DNA of 64,000 nt from Sphingobacterium humi (GCF_009768885.1 NZ_WSQA01000002.1:372001-436000); one strand, 5' to 3'; positions 7,859 through 18,305 are shown, counted from the stretch's first letter. A program made the numbers and translations. Notes: generated by a model not told the origin, from the letters alone.

Positions 7859-9223
7859 TTATTGTATTTTATTGATTAGATCATTGATGGTCGATAAGAT
7901 TTGATTTTCAATGCCTGCTGCCCATTTACTTGGCAAGCCATAGGCTCTTTGGGAGGTATCTCCTTCATAGCCTCCTTCTTCCAACACAAGCTCGGTAGGT
8001 ATATAGCCCATTACATCGTTGGTATAGCCCATCACAAATATATCCTCGCCATATTGCTCTTTTAATTTAACCGCATAGCCGATGGTAATTTCGCCTCCTA
8101 AGCTGATGAGCTTTTGTCCGCCGAAATCCCAAACATGAATAGGGTAATTTGGATAATTGCTTAATAAGGGTTTCCCCTGTTTATACTGGTCTATTAAATT
8201 CGAGCTCCATTCATAGATATAGCCCGATCCGGCATCTTGTTTTATCTTTTGGAGCTCTGCTAAAGTCGGCGGAGTTGTTAAAGGCAAGGTAATGCCCGCT
8301 GCTGCTGATTTAAAACTGGCAGGAAGGGGTTTCATCTCCTCTTCGATCACCCGTTCAACAGAAGCAGCCAACGACTTGCCATATTGCTTGGCTAGTTGTA
8401 CGGTTCTTCGCGGTAATGGGTTTTGATCGCCGCCAGCGCCCTGGAAAAAGAGCGCTTTAGTTCCAGGGTATAGTTTTTCTAATTCTATCTGCGCAAAACC
8501 AGCATAATCGCCTGACCATTGATAGCCGGATAACACCGTAGGATGACAAGCATAGCCAAAAACAATAGCCTTTAATTTTCCGGAAAGCGTTTGCACTTTA
8601 AATACCGGAACGGCAAAGTCATTTGGCCCCTTTAATTCTTTCAGCTTATCAATATCTTTTTCTTGATTGGCCCGACGATTTACTTGTACGCGGGATACCC
8701 CGTTTTTAGCAAATAGCTGTACAGGCTCCATATCTTTAACGGCTCGAACGCTCAGTTGAATTAATTGATCAGCCAACCAGGTTCCATAGCTTGCAATAAC
8801 GGCCTTATTGTCTTTATCTAAGGGATAGATGCTCGTTAATACATGATCTAGTACAGGCCCAGAATGGGTATGCGAGCAATTGATCAGGATATTGGCCATG
8901 GGAACGGCTGCTTTTTTACTAATGGCAGTTCGTACCTTCTGGCTAAAGTCTGCCCCTATGCCAACAATATCAAGGGTTAATAGTACCGAGCGATTAGCTT
9001 GTGCATCCTCAAACACCAGGCATTTGGCCCATAAGGGATGCATCGCCCCTTCGGAAGGCTTCGTACGGCTGGCATACCCCGCTAACCACATGGGCTTTTG
9101 AGGGGTAATATCAGCTGTGGCTAAGCCTACTTTCCAACCCTTAAGGTCTGCAACCTGCGCATTCGCCAAAGGCAGAAAAGTACTGAGGATCATTAAGGAT
9201 ATTAATATGGTTCTCATCTTCAT
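7859..9223 (-). CDS. Exported neutral-ceramidase-fold hydrolase (copy A)
   Basis: A 454-residue protein with a signal peptide (LMILSTFLPLANA) and the neutral/alkaline non-lysosomal ceramidase N-terminal domain. Zinc-site elements are visible: HTHSGP (H118, H120), YACHPT (H227), a later SLGGEIT glutamate and GYTNDVMGY tyrosine. In bacterial ceramidases the nucleophilic Ser sits in GDVSPN; here the matching stretch is GDQNPL, with N268 in its place. So the metal site appears kept but the classical nucleophile is absent, and ceramide amidase activity is doubtful. It is paired with a second, distant copy just upstream (13-base gap) in the same gene train. Substrate unknown. Confidence 0.85.
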   Translation of the reverse strand: MKMRTILISLMILSTFLPLANAQVADLKGWKVGLATADITPQKPMWLAGYASRTKPSEGAMHPLWAKCLVFEDAQANRSVLLTLDIVGIGADFSQKVRTAISKKAAVPMANILINCSHTHSGPVLDHVLTSIYPLDKDNKAVIASYGTWLADQLIQLSVRAVKDMEPVQLFAKNGVSRVQVNRRANQEKDIDKLKELKGPNDFAVPVFKVQTLSGKLKAIVFGYACHPTVLSGYQWSGDYAGFAQIELEKLYPGTKALFFQGAGGDQNPLPRRTVQLAKQYGKSLAASVERVIEEEMKPLPASFKSAAAGITLPLTTPPTLAELQKIKQDAGSGYIYEWSSNLIDQYKQGKPLLSNYPNYPIHVWDFGGQKLISLGGEITIGYAVKLKEQYGEDIFVMGYTNDVMGYIPTELVLEEGGYEGDTSQRAYGLPSKWAAGIENQILSTINDLINKIQ

Positions 9224-9236
9224 GCTTTTAATTCAT

Positions 9237-10646
9237 TTACTTTTTAATTTCCAGGGCTGCCTTGGCCTCTTGCAGCATGTTATTGGCCACCTCGACCAGC
9301 TCTAATCCGGCAAGCTCAGTACCCGATGTCCCCTCCTCTACTTCATAGCCGCCATGCGGTTTCTCATCCGGCATACAGACATAATGCACGCCATTTCCAT
9401 TGGAATAGCCAAGCACCAGGGTTTGAGGGAAGGGTGATTTTTTCCGAATTTCATCAGCCAAAGAAGTCAGCGGCTCGCCAGGAAGGGCAACAATAGCCAG
9501 CGGCCCCAAAGTAATAACCTGCACCTCGGCTTCAATAGTAGAAAGCCCAGTTCTGTTCTTACCCCTATCTGAAGCTGGAAGACTTGTTTTCCGCTGAAAG
9601 GTTTGGAGAGGAGCTATAGCGAGTTTAGCACTGTATTTATAGGCTGTGGATCCCAAGTCAGCTAAGCCCGAAGACATCTCTTGCACTGCCTCAGGGCCGC
9701 GACGCCATGGGTTGATATCGCCTGCTGCGCCTTGCAAAAAGATGGACTCTCCTCCTATCTTCTGGTTCAACTTGGCAGCAGCAGCGCTTGGCCAATCGCC
9801 GGAAACATCATCCAAATACGGATAAATTGCAACGGCATGTACGGCTAAATGGAAAATAGTAGCAATATTATTTCCCTTATTATTTCGAAAGGAAATTAAA
9901 GACATGGCTCTGTCCATGGGGCCAAAAGTAGCTCCTCCCATCAATACCTTCGGGTTCCATTCTTCATGCTTATAATTGTATCCCTTCGGCGTATTGGCAT
10001 CTTCTACGCCCCATTTCGGCGTACGAGGACGTCTGTTGTTCATGTATTCGGAAGCATCAATACGCCCTACCCAAATTGTTGCAGGTTGCAGCGACTTCAA
10101 CGCATCCTTGGTAGCATCTACCGTTTGGCTCATCAGCTGTTGTTTCCAGGCTGCAAAATGCGGATCATCATTGATGTTTGCTATATACCTGGTGGTCCAC
10201 CAGGTTTCATTCTCCTTGCCACGAAATCCTTCTTTATAAATTGGTGACCATGGTGCGGAATGGTTATGTGTCGCATTCACCAAAATGTTTTTCATGGGAA
10301 TGTCTATTAACTCTGAAATCCTTTTCCGAATCTCCTCGGTCGCTGACTCATTCGCATCCACTAAATCCCAGGAAATAATAACCGACGTTTGCCCCAAACT
10401 GTCTTTGATAACAAGGGAGCGAACAAAGATGGAATCTTTGATTTTCAGATAAGGTTTCCCCGTCACCCAATTTTTCACTTTTGCACTGGGCGTGATGTTT
10501 CTTTTGCCAATGCCCACTTGCAATTGCGCCTGCGCCAGGTCATGAGGCACCCCCTGACTTTCCGTAGGTAGCATCAAGGCGAGGATGCTTAGCAAGGCCA
10601 AGCAGATCCTAAAAGTGGGTTTCGTGTTCCTTATGTATAATCTCAT
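9237..10646 (-). CDS. Exported neutral-ceramidase-fold hydrolase (copy B)
   Basis: A 469-residue paralogue of the next gene downstream, also exported (hydrophobic ICLALLSILALMLPTES). It shares the fold markers VGIGKRNITPSA, ATHNHSAP (H127, H129), HLAVHAV (H270), ALPGEPLTSLADEI and GYSNGNGVHY. The nucleophile hexapeptide reads GDINPW: Asn312 instead of Ser, the same substitution as in copy A. The two are diverged (no long identical runs), so they probably have different substrates or act as a pair rather than being a recent duplication. It lies 42 bases after the ThuA-like gene. Confidence 0.82.
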   Translation of the reverse strand: MRLYIRNTKPTFRICLALLSILALMLPTESQGVPHDLAQAQLQVGIGKRNITPSAKVKNWVTGKPYLKIKDSIFVRSLVIKDSLGQTSVIISWDLVDANESATEEIRKRISELIDIPMKNILVNATHNHSAPWSPIYKEGFRGKENETWWTTRYIANINDDPHFAAWKQQLMSQTVDATKDALKSLQPATIWVGRIDASEYMNNRRPRTPKWGVEDANTPKGYNYKHEEWNPKVLMGGATFGPMDRAMSLISFRNNKGNNIATIFHLAVHAVAIYPYLDDVSGDWPSAAAAKLNQKIGGESIFLQGAAGDINPWRRGPEAVQEMSSGLADLGSTAYKYSAKLAIAPLQTFQRKTSLPASDRGKNRTGLSTIEAEVQVITLGPLAIVALPGEPLTSLADEIRKKSPFPQTLVLGYSNGNGVHYVCMPDEKPHGGYEVEEGTSGTELAGLELVEVANNMLQEAKAALEIKK

Positions 10647-10688
10647 AAATCGCGGTTTAGTTCGTTATTTCTCCACAGGTAAAAGGGC

Positions 10689-11519
10689 TTATTTATTCTT
10701 TATTGTCGCCCATGCCATGGCATTTTCTAACAATTTTATAAAATGCGGATTCTTAAAATCTGTAGGATAGCCTAAAGAGGTATAAAAGACCCGGCTATTG
10801 CCATACTGACGAGTCCAGGCGATAGGTTCTGTTTTTTGATCGCTTGTTCCTTCCAGAATCAGGTTTGCTTGCTGATCAACTAAAGGGGCAACCAAGTATA
10901 AGTTCCCATCACTTTGCCATTGCGGAACAGCGATACCATTTAATAATTCATGATTCAACTGTTCTTCTTTTACTTGCACTGTAGTTTTTGCCGTGGCAGG
11001 CCCATAGCCTCTATTCTCGCAACCTAATACCTCCGGTACAAATGCTGGCCATTCCACATAGCCCTCCGCTGGTTTCTCGCCCTTCAACAAGGTAAAACCA
11101 TGGTTGGCCGTTCGAATGCCAACCAGGTTCCCCCCATTATTCAAGTAGTTTTTTAAGAGATCCATTTGCGCCGCCGGCAAGGCCAAGCGTCGCGCAAAAA
11201 GCACCACTAAATCAGCATCCTTAATCAGCTCAAAGTTTGGAAAGCTGGAAGCAGTGCGCTGTCCTTCGCTCTTTAACACCGTCGTTTTATACAGCTTCGA
11301 TTCTGATAAGGAATCCGCAAATGCAGGAATACTGAGATGCGCCTCATAATTATCCGGATCTTCACTGATTAAAAAGACGATATGCGGTGGCTTATTCGCC
11401 TTGCTGGAAACACAAGATTGCGCGAAAGCTCCCAAAACTATCATCACGAATACTAGCAACTGCTTTGCAACTTTGCTGAGGCCTTTCGGGAATCGTTTTA
11501 TCTTGATTTGCTGATTCAT
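10689..11519 (-). CDS. ThuA-like lipoprotein
   Basis: A 276-residue protein with an N-terminal membrane segment ending in GAFAQSC (probable lipobox, Cys36) and a ThuA domain, a class I glutamine-amidotransferase-like fold (HIVFLISEDPDNYEAH, DADLVVLFARRLALP, GGNLVGIRTANHGFTLL, PIAWTRQYGNSRVFYTSLG). ThuA proteins occur in trehalose/disaccharide use via 3-keto-glycosides in rhizobia, but their chemistry is poorly defined. It is located between SusD and the ceramidase-fold genes, 17 bases before the SusD stop, so it belongs to the same transcript. A second ThuA gene lies at 61.4-62.5 kb. Confidence 0.85.
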   Translation of the reverse strand: MNQQIKIKRFPKGLSKVAKQLLVFVMIVLGAFAQSCVSSKANKPPHIVFLISEDPDNYEAHLSIPAFADSLSESKLYKTTVLKSEGQRTASSFPNFELIKDADLVVLFARRLALPAAQMDLLKNYLNNGGNLVGIRTANHGFTLLKGEKPAEGYVEWPAFVPEVLGCENRGYGPATAKTTVQVKEEQLNHELLNGIAVPQWQSDGNLYLVAPLVDQQANLILEGTSDQKTEPIAWTRQYGNSRVFYTSLGYPTDFKNPHFIKLLENAMAWATIKNK

Positions 11520-11536
11520 GGTCTTGCGATTTATAT

Positions 11537-13258
11537 TTACTGATCGTATCCTGGGTTTTGTGGGAATTCCGCATCAATATTTAAGTCTATATCTGCTAGC
11601 GGAATTGGCCATCGGAAGTTATGCGGTTTAATAAATGCGCCCGGACATAATGGATTATCATTGTACTTCAACACCCGTTCAATGAGTTTCCCAGTTCGCC
11701 GCAGCGTAATTAAGCGCCATTCTTCCCCATACAATTCTCTAGCTCGTTCATCTAATATATAATCGATATCAATTTTATCGACCGTTACGGGCTTCGCATT
11801 CGATCTTTGGCGAACTTTGTTTACATCCGCGGCAGCTAAGTCCTTCTTCCCAGTGGCTAAATAAGCTTCAGCACGTAATAACAGGGTTTCCGCAAAACGT
11901 AAGGCATACCAATCTTTATGCGTAATACCACCACCCGAGCGGTTAGGCTGTAGGAAATAATTCAATGGATCCGTGAACTTGGTATGAATCGGGAAGATGA
12001 TCTTCAAGGTATCTGCTCTAGGATCTGTCCTTGCCGGTTTATACTGGCTAAAATCAATCTTCTTTTTATGATATGCCGATTGCGGGTTATCATAATAGAA
12101 ATTCCTTTTCAGGTTATGCTCAGCATTCCGTAAATCATTGTTCCAGTTGTCTTTCCACAAGTAGTAATACACCAAATTCGTTCCTCTACCATTCGCTGTT
12201 GGACGGCCTAAGGTATCGGAATAGCCGGTATGTGTGCCATTATAAAGTTCCCCCAATATGGCCTTTTTACCATCTGGTGCTAAGCCGATATCAAAATAGC
12301 GCGGTCCAAAGATATAGGCACTGGCAATTTGACCACCCCCTTTAATAAAAGGTTCTACCTGAATGACCCACATGGCTTCCGTATTTTCCGGAAGGTTATG
12401 ATTGCCATAGCCAAATAAATCAAAGAAAGCATCGCCTGCGCCAAACACATCATTGCCTAATCTACCACCAAAGCGCTTGGTCATTAAGTTATAATTGTAA
12501 TCATTGATCACCTTACTGGCGGCCTGTACTGCCTTTTCTGGTTCTTTCAGCTCGAGGTATGTTTCCGCAAGGAAATGCCATGCAGGACCTTGTGTTATTC
12601 TACCTGGTGCAGCCTCTGCTTTTGGTTTTGGAAGGTTCTCCGCAGCAAACTTGAAGTCTTCGACCATTTGCTCATACACCTTCTTCAGAGGATCTCTTAC
12701 GAAATCAGCTTTTGCAGTTTGAATAGGTTCGGTTAGTACTGGAATATCACCGTAGGTTGAGGCTAGGTTTCTATACATAAATGCTCTAAAAAATCTAGCT
12801 TCAGCAATATAAACATTTTTCCCCTGTTCTCCATTCGTAAAATCAGAAGCATCTGCCTTCCCCACTTTATCGATTAACACATTGGCCCATTGAATAACCT
12901 CGAAACCTACGTTCCAAGTATCTACTACATTTCGCCAAATGGGTGTCATATCTTCATACGAGTTCAGATAGACCCCACCGGCAGCAGGCGTTTCACCATT
13001 ATAGCCAAGGTCAGATCCATGGGTAGCCCAGTTCATCACGCCAAATTCACCAAAAGAATAATAAGCAGAACGCACGCGATCATGAATCGCTGTGACACCT
13101 TGTAAGGCTCCTGCTTCGGTTAAGTAGGCATTGTCTGGCGATAAGAAATCCAAGGGTTTTTCATCCAGTAAATCTTTATTACAGGAAGAGAAGACCAACA
13201 ATAGAGATGACGAGCCTAATAACAGTATGTTGTTTAATATTTTTTTCATCGTATTCAT
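11537..13258 (-). CDS. SusD/RagB outer-membrane substrate-binding lipoprotein (pair 2)
   Basis: A 573-residue surface lipoprotein with lipobox FSSC (signal MKKILNNILLLGSSSLLLVF) and typical SusD features: N-terminal DLLDEKPLDFLSPDNAY, the YRNLASTYGDIPVL helix region, and C-terminal RFAETLLLRAEAYLATG, VNKVRQRSNAKPV, LDERARELYGEEWRL. SusD caps the paired SusC barrel and binds the ligand. It is encoded 32 bases after the SusC gene at 13291-16308. The ligand cannot be told from sequence. Confidence 0.95.
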   Translation of the reverse strand: MNTMKKILNNILLLGSSSLLLVFSSCNKDLLDEKPLDFLSPDNAYLTEAGALQGVTAIHDRVRSAYYSFGEFGVMNWATHGSDLGYNGETPAAGGVYLNSYEDMTPIWRNVVDTWNVGFEVIQWANVLIDKVGKADASDFTNGEQGKNVYIAEARFFRAFMYRNLASTYGDIPVLTEPIQTAKADFVRDPLKKVYEQMVEDFKFAAENLPKPKAEAAPGRITQGPAWHFLAETYLELKEPEKAVQAASKVINDYNYNLMTKRFGGRLGNDVFGAGDAFFDLFGYGNHNLPENTEAMWVIQVEPFIKGGGQIASAYIFGPRYFDIGLAPDGKKAILGELYNGTHTGYSDTLGRPTANGRGTNLVYYYLWKDNWNNDLRNAEHNLKRNFYYDNPQSAYHKKKIDFSQYKPARTDPRADTLKIIFPIHTKFTDPLNYFLQPNRSGGGITHKDWYALRFAETLLLRAEAYLATGKKDLAAADVNKVRQRSNAKPVTVDKIDIDYILDERARELYGEEWRLITLRRTGKLIERVLKYNDNPLCPGAFIKPHNFRWPIPLADIDLNIDAEFPQNPGYDQ

Positions 13259-13290
13259 AACTAATAAATTTGAATAGGTAGATCAACTTG

Positions 13291-16200
13291 CTAAAAAGAA
13301 ACATTTAACCCCAATACGACATTGCGCATCACTGGATTATCACTGGCACCACTTTCCGGATCCCAGCCTTGCCACTTCGTCCATACATACGGGTTCTTAC
13401 TCGATACATACACCTGCGCAGTTTGCAGTTTTAGCTTCTGCAATAAGGTATTGGTGAAATTATAGCCCAAAGACACGTCTTGAATGCGCACAAAGCTTCT
13501 GCTTTGGTAGATGCCACTCTGACGAAGCGGCACATTATAAATACCCGTGGTATTGGTCGTAGGTGCTAAAGGACTCCAGTATGGATTAACCGCCGAGTTA
13601 TTGTGACGATCTGGGAAATAATACAATGGATTCACATTCTCTACGTTATTGGCTAAGTAGCGGTTGCTGCCTCCTTGGATTGAGTTGATAAAGACGGAAA
13701 GGCTAAAGTTTTTGTAGGTAAATACGTTATTCACACTAAAGCGATAGCTAGGTGAGGTAAAACCGATAATCGCTCTATCATTTGTCGGATCGATGACCCC
13801 GTCTTTTTCACCCTGATCTACATACCTAAACTGGCCTGGATACCATCCCTCAAGCACTTGCCCATTAAAGAACTCTTCTTCGGTCCAAACCCCTCCTGCC
13901 ATTTCATAATCATAAATAGCACCTAATGGCTGCCCAACGAACCAGGAGTTACCGATATCTCTATCATTTCCTCCGCCATACAGTTTGGTCAGCTTATCGC
14001 GGTTTAAGGCAAAGGTTAAACTGGTTTCCCAACGGAAAGGGCCTTCAAAATTGACGGATTTAACATCCAATTCGATACCCTTATTTGCTGTGGCACCAAT
14101 GTTTGTCCATATATCGGCATATCCAGCCATACGTGGCAGCTTGCGTTTTACCAAGATATCTGTGGTTTTCGAGGAATACACATCTAAGGAACCCGTAATA
14201 CGGTTTTTCAGAAATCCAAAATCAACACCTGCATTCACTGCGGAGGTGGTCTCCCAGCCTAATTCAATATTCCCTAGCGTACTTGGGTAAATACCAATGG
14301 CTGTATTTTGACCATAGACATAATCCCTGGTTCCCATTCTAGAAAGACTGGAATAACGCCCAATTCCTTGGTTACCGTTTTTACCATAAGATGTTCTAAT
14401 CTTTAAGTAAACATCCTCAGGCTTGAAGAAAGGCTCTTCAGAAACTACCCAAGCCACAGATGCCGAAGGGAAATTCGCCCATTTATTGGTAGCTCCGAAT
14501 CCGGAAAAGCCATCCCTACGGATCGTCGCAGTAAATAGGTAGCGAGACATGTAACTATAGTTCGCACGCGCCATGTATGAAATACTGTTTTCCTTATAGG
14601 CGCTGGATCCTACGGTCGCTACTTCACCTAGGCCAACATTGTTATAGCCTAAAACCTCATTGTTAAACCCGGAAGCATTCAAGGTAGAGCCACTGCCGTT
14701 ACGACCTTCCGTACTCAATAAAAAGGTGGAATTTATTTGATGCTTACCGAAGGTATTGCTATAGCTTAAAATATTATTGATTGCCCAATCTTTGCTCTCC
14801 GATGGCGACTTCACTGCCAGTCCCCGATTGGTTACCCCATTTGGTGTATTACTGGAGTTGAAGGTGTTGTTATTCCGGTTGGCATAGATATAGGAATAAT
14901 TAAAATCGAAAGCTAAGCCTTTAACCCAAGGGGCATCGATGCGGAAGGCACCTAAGCCAAAAAACTCTTTACTGACATCGGAATTATCGATGTATAAGTT
15001 TACCAAAGGGTAAGGTTGAAACAACTCACCACCCAGGTAGATATCGTAATCTTCCTGACCGATGTGATTATTTACTAAAGGACTCGCCTTTCTTGCCGTT
15101 GCTAAACTTGCTGGAATCCCTGAATTATCAATATTACTAAAGGAAGTGTTCAGGTTAATTTTCAACCAATCATTCACTCTGGATTCCATATTATTCCGAA
15201 GGGTAAGCCTGCGCATGCGGTCATTGAGCTGAATACCCTCAATATCCGAGTAAGAACCAGATAGGTAATAATTGGATTTATCAGAGCGACCTTGCAAACT
15301 CACGTTATAATATTGCATAGGTGCTGTCTGTAAAACCTCATCCACCCAATCAATCGACTTCCCGGCCAAATAATTCTCCTTCTCTTCCAAGGTTCTTAGG
15401 TAGTTAGCCACTACATTTCTATCCGTTACATCGGGCCTTACCGGTCTGTTCGTGGCATCGGTAGGTTTTGTTTTATACCAGTTGTACAGCTTACTTTGCC
15501 AATCCCAATCTACTAAACGAATAGCGAATTCCTCTCCATCCATCACACGCATAGGATTATTGGTCATGTCTTGAACCCCAGCATAGCTATTGAAAGAGAT
15601 AACCGGTTTCTCGGTTTTCCCTTTCTTAGTGGTAATAATCAAGACCCCATTAGCAGCTCTTGAACCATACACCGCCGCAGCACTTGCATCCTTCAACACA
15701 TCCACGGCCTCCACATCATTCATATTGATGTTATTGATACTACCATTATAGATTACACCATCCAACACGATTAAAGGGCGATCAGAAGCCGATAAGGACG
15801 TTTGCCCACGAATGGATAAGGAAGGCTCACTGCTTGCCCCTCCTTTAGACTCCAGGTTCACCCCTGAGGTTGCACCGATAAGGGATTGCAGCAAGTTGGT
15901 ATTGGCCTGCAAGGCTTTATCTTCCATGTTAATCCGAACGACAGCCCCTGTCAGGTCAGACTTCTTTGCCGTACCATAACCAATCACCACGACATCATCT
16001 AATGCTTCAGATACTTCATTCATTAATATCTCCAGCGATAGTTGGCTTGCCAGCTTTATGCTTACATCCTCATAGCCCAGTAACGTGGCCGTAAGGTTAT
16101 CGCCTACTGCGGCTTGAATAGCAAACTTCCCTTGTTCATCGGTCTGAACGGAGGCATTCTTAACTTTAACAGAAACGCCAGCAAGCGGTTCTCGCGTGCT

Positions 16201-16308
16201 AGCATTTAGAATAGTACCTTCATATTTACGCGCTTCCTGACCATATGCCAGTATAGTCGAGCACATAAAAAATAAGGTAAATAGCAATAGTTTTGAATTT
16301 TTCATCAT
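13291..16308 (-). CDS. SusC/RagA TonB-dependent outer-membrane transporter (pair 2)
   Basis: A 1005-residue protein: signal peptide (LLFTLFFMCSTILAYG), carboxypeptidase-like regulatory domain (about 25-100), the conserved SusC junction VVVIGYGTAKKSDLTG (about 106-121), the plug domain with SLSIRGQTSLSASDRPLIVLD-type motif, and a 22-stranded barrel with C-terminal aromatic residue. It imports ligand using TonB energy with its SusD partner. There is no STN domain, so it is not itself the sensor of a FecR pathway. A 186-base gap separates it from the preceding SusD gene; an internal promoter is possible, but none is clear. Confidence 0.96.
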   Translation of the reverse strand: MMKNSKLLLFTLFFMCSTILAYGQEARKYEGTILNASTREPLAGVSVKVKNASVQTDEQGKFAIQAAVGDNLTATLLGYEDVSIKLASQLSLEILMNEVSEALDDVVVIGYGTAKKSDLTGAVVRINMEDKALQANTNLLQSLIGATSGVNLESKGGASSEPSLSIRGQTSLSASDRPLIVLDGVIYNGSINNINMNDVEAVDVLKDASAAAVYGSRAANGVLIITTKKGKTEKPVISFNSYAGVQDMTNNPMRVMDGEEFAIRLVDWDWQSKLYNWYKTKPTDATNRPVRPDVTDRNVVANYLRTLEEKENYLAGKSIDWVDEVLQTAPMQYYNVSLQGRSDKSNYYLSGSYSDIEGIQLNDRMRRLTLRNNMESRVNDWLKINLNTSFSNIDNSGIPASLATARKASPLVNNHIGQEDYDIYLGGELFQPYPLVNLYIDNSDVSKEFFGLGAFRIDAPWVKGLAFDFNYSYIYANRNNNTFNSSNTPNGVTNRGLAVKSPSESKDWAINNILSYSNTFGKHQINSTFLLSTEGRNGSGSTLNASGFNNEVLGYNNVGLGEVATVGSSAYKENSISYMARANYSYMSRYLFTATIRRDGFSGFGATNKWANFPSASVAWVVSEEPFFKPEDVYLKIRTSYGKNGNQGIGRYSSLSRMGTRDYVYGQNTAIGIYPSTLGNIELGWETTSAVNAGVDFGFLKNRITGSLDVYSSKTTDILVKRKLPRMAGYADIWTNIGATANKGIELDVKSVNFEGPFRWETSLTFALNRDKLTKLYGGGNDRDIGNSWFVGQPLGAIYDYEMAGGVWTEEEFFNGQVLEGWYPGQFRYVDQGEKDGVIDPTNDRAIIGFTSPSYRFSVNNVFTYKNFSLSVFINSIQGGSNRYLANNVENVNPLYYFPDRHNNSAVNPYWSPLAPTTNTTGIYNVPLRQSGIYQSRSFVRIQDVSLGYNFTNTLLQKLKLQTAQVYVSSKNPYVWTKWQGWDPESGASDNPVMRNVVLGLNVSF

Positions 16309-16494
16309 AATTTGATTCTATCTTATTGGTTATCCTTCAATTCACTAATCTTACTATGTAAGGATCCTAATATGTCCATTGTTCGCCATCAAGATTATAA
16401 ACCTGAAAGCTGAAACAGCGGATGGAGCCCCCTGCATTTGTACAGCTAGGAGGAATCGAGCTTGTGTAGAAACAAGGCTAATGCATTTGATAAA

Positions 16495-18285
16495 TTACTC
16501 ATCGATGGTTGTTAAAGGTTCTTCATTTCTATCTGCACCTACATATCCCTTATTCTGATTTATCCTTCCCATTGTATTGGAATTAATGATCTTATCATCA
16601 ATGGGCCATTGGAAGTTATGCGGCTCAATATGGTAGGTATTGGAAATTATTAAAGAGCTGTTGTAGTAGATGTTGTTCAACTTCGAAACCCGATCATAAA
16701 ACCAGTTCTTTTCATGCAGATTTGCTAAGGAATAGCCATGGAGACCAAGTTTTGCCATAATGTAAGACACGCGGTTTAACTCATTCTGTCTCGGTTCCTC
16801 ACCGAAAAGCTCGCGCGCACGCTCATCGAAAATAAAATCAATGGTCACATCGGCAGCATCGATTAAAGATGCCTTGGCTCTTCCTCTAACCTTATTGATG
16901 TCTTCAGCTGCGGCAGCAAGACTTCCCTTCCAAAAGAGTGCCTCAGCACGCAACAAGTAAGTCTCGGCCAAACGGAAGATATACCAATCGCCGTTGCTAC
17001 CCATTGGTGGGCTGGTTTGGCCCGGATGATTCGGCACGTAAGTTTTATAGAATGGAATAGGGTAAATCCGGATAAAATGTTCTGCCGGATGAGGTAAATT
17101 CTGTGGATCAAATGGTTTCCCAAACTGCGAAGACGCAGGATTATTATAGATGAACTCATGCCTATCAAACCAGTTGATATTAGCTCTTCTTAAATCCGGC
17201 GTATTCTGCCAGGTATGTTGTTGCTTGTCCTTCCAGATATCATAGGCATGCCAATCATTTAATAAACAATCTGGGTTCCCTCTCCCTAAACTATCATAAA
17301 GTGGACCTTTATCAATAAAGCCCAATCCGCCATCTTTATCCCTAGCATTTTCCGCTGAATGCCACCAGGTAGGATGATATACCCGTGCTGTAAACAAACC
17401 TGCCGACCTTGCACCATCCGGTGCTTCATAGCGGTCGATAAAGGCAAGAATGGTCTCTTTGTTTTGGGCAATATTCTTATTCTGCGGGCGATGTAAATCC
17501 CAGATATAGTTCTTCTTCGGATCTCCTGCATCGGCACCAAAGCGATCCGCCATTAAGGCGTATGGCCCATTAATAACATTTGTTGCCGCTGTAATGGCAT
17601 TATCCCATTCCAGATTGGCTAGGTAAATCTTTGCCAATAAATGGTAGCCCGCCCCTCTTGTCGGTACACCTGAAGCTGCAGTTTGAGGCATCCGCGTTAC
17701 TGCCCATTCCATATCCTTTTTAATCTTGGCCAAAATGGCCCAGCGGGAATGGGTTTTATAGTCTAGTTTGGCTCCCTTTGCTTCTTCTTGCACAAAAGGT
17801 AAATCGCCATAATTGCCGATTAAACGGTAGTACCAATAGGATCGGTGCCAAAGGGCTTCCGCCAAGATGGTGTTCTTATCTTCTTCTTTTTCCCATTCGA
17901 TATTATCAATACGCGAAATAATGGTATTGGCATTCTTAACGATAATAAACATATCGTTGATTTGGGAAACAAATTTTTGGTGGCCTTCAACGGTAGGCGT
18001 TAATAAACGCCAGTCGGTACTACCGGGTAAATAAGGCGCACCAGCTTCGGAGGCCATCCACTGATGGGCTAAAAAATTCTTCTGTCCGGTTTGTTCCAGG
18101 CTTAAGTTCTTCCGTAAAGTGATCATGGCCGCATCGTAGCCTTGTTTGTTGACAAAGACGTTTTGACCGGTAAAGAAGGATTTAGGTTCAGGTTTCAAAA
18201 ACGAATCCGAGCAACCAGCGAATAGCAGCTGCACGACCAGTAATCCCAGGAAAATATGCGAATGCTTGTTAGGATATGTTCTCAT
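16495..18285 (-). CDS. SusD/RagB outer-membrane lipoprotein (pair 1)
   Basis: A 596-residue SusD homologue with lipobox FAGC (signal IFLGLLVVQLLF) and the C-terminal signature IFRLAETYLLRAEALFWKG ... INKVRGRA ... DFIFDERARELFGEEPRQ. It follows its SusC by 20 bases. It is clearly different from the SusD of pair 2, so the locus has two non-identical import complexes in series. Confidence 0.95.
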   Translation of the reverse strand: MRTYPNKHSHIFLGLLVVQLLFAGCSDSFLKPEPKSFFTGQNVFVNKQGYDAAMITLRKNLSLEQTGQKNFLAHQWMASEAGAPYLPGSTDWRLLTPTVEGHQKFVSQINDMFIIVKNANTIISRIDNIEWEKEEDKNTILAEALWHRSYWYYRLIGNYGDLPFVQEEAKGAKLDYKTHSRWAILAKIKKDMEWAVTRMPQTAASGVPTRGAGYHLLAKIYLANLEWDNAITAATNVINGPYALMADRFGADAGDPKKNYIWDLHRPQNKNIAQNKETILAFIDRYEAPDGARSAGLFTARVYHPTWWHSAENARDKDGGLGFIDKGPLYDSLGRGNPDCLLNDWHAYDIWKDKQQHTWQNTPDLRRANINWFDRHEFIYNNPASSQFGKPFDPQNLPHPAEHFIRIYPIPFYKTYVPNHPGQTSPPMGSNGDWYIFRLAETYLLRAEALFWKGSLAAAAEDINKVRGRAKASLIDAADVTIDFIFDERARELFGEEPRQNELNRVSYIMAKLGLHGYSLANLHEKNWFYDRVSKLNNIYYNSSLIISNTYHIEPHNFQWPIDDKIINSNTMGRINQNKGYVGADRNEEPLTTIDE

Positions 18286-18305
18286 GGTTATCGACTGTTT
18301 AAAGG

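Noticed and set aside
7859..10646. Calling both hydrolases true ceramidases
   Set aside because: The catalytic Ser hexapeptide is changed to GDxNP in both, so only the fold is claimed.
16309..16494. A promoter between the first SusD and the second SusC
   Set aside because: A TAATCTTG on the minus strand partly fits the -7 element but no -33 TTTG lies at the right distance.
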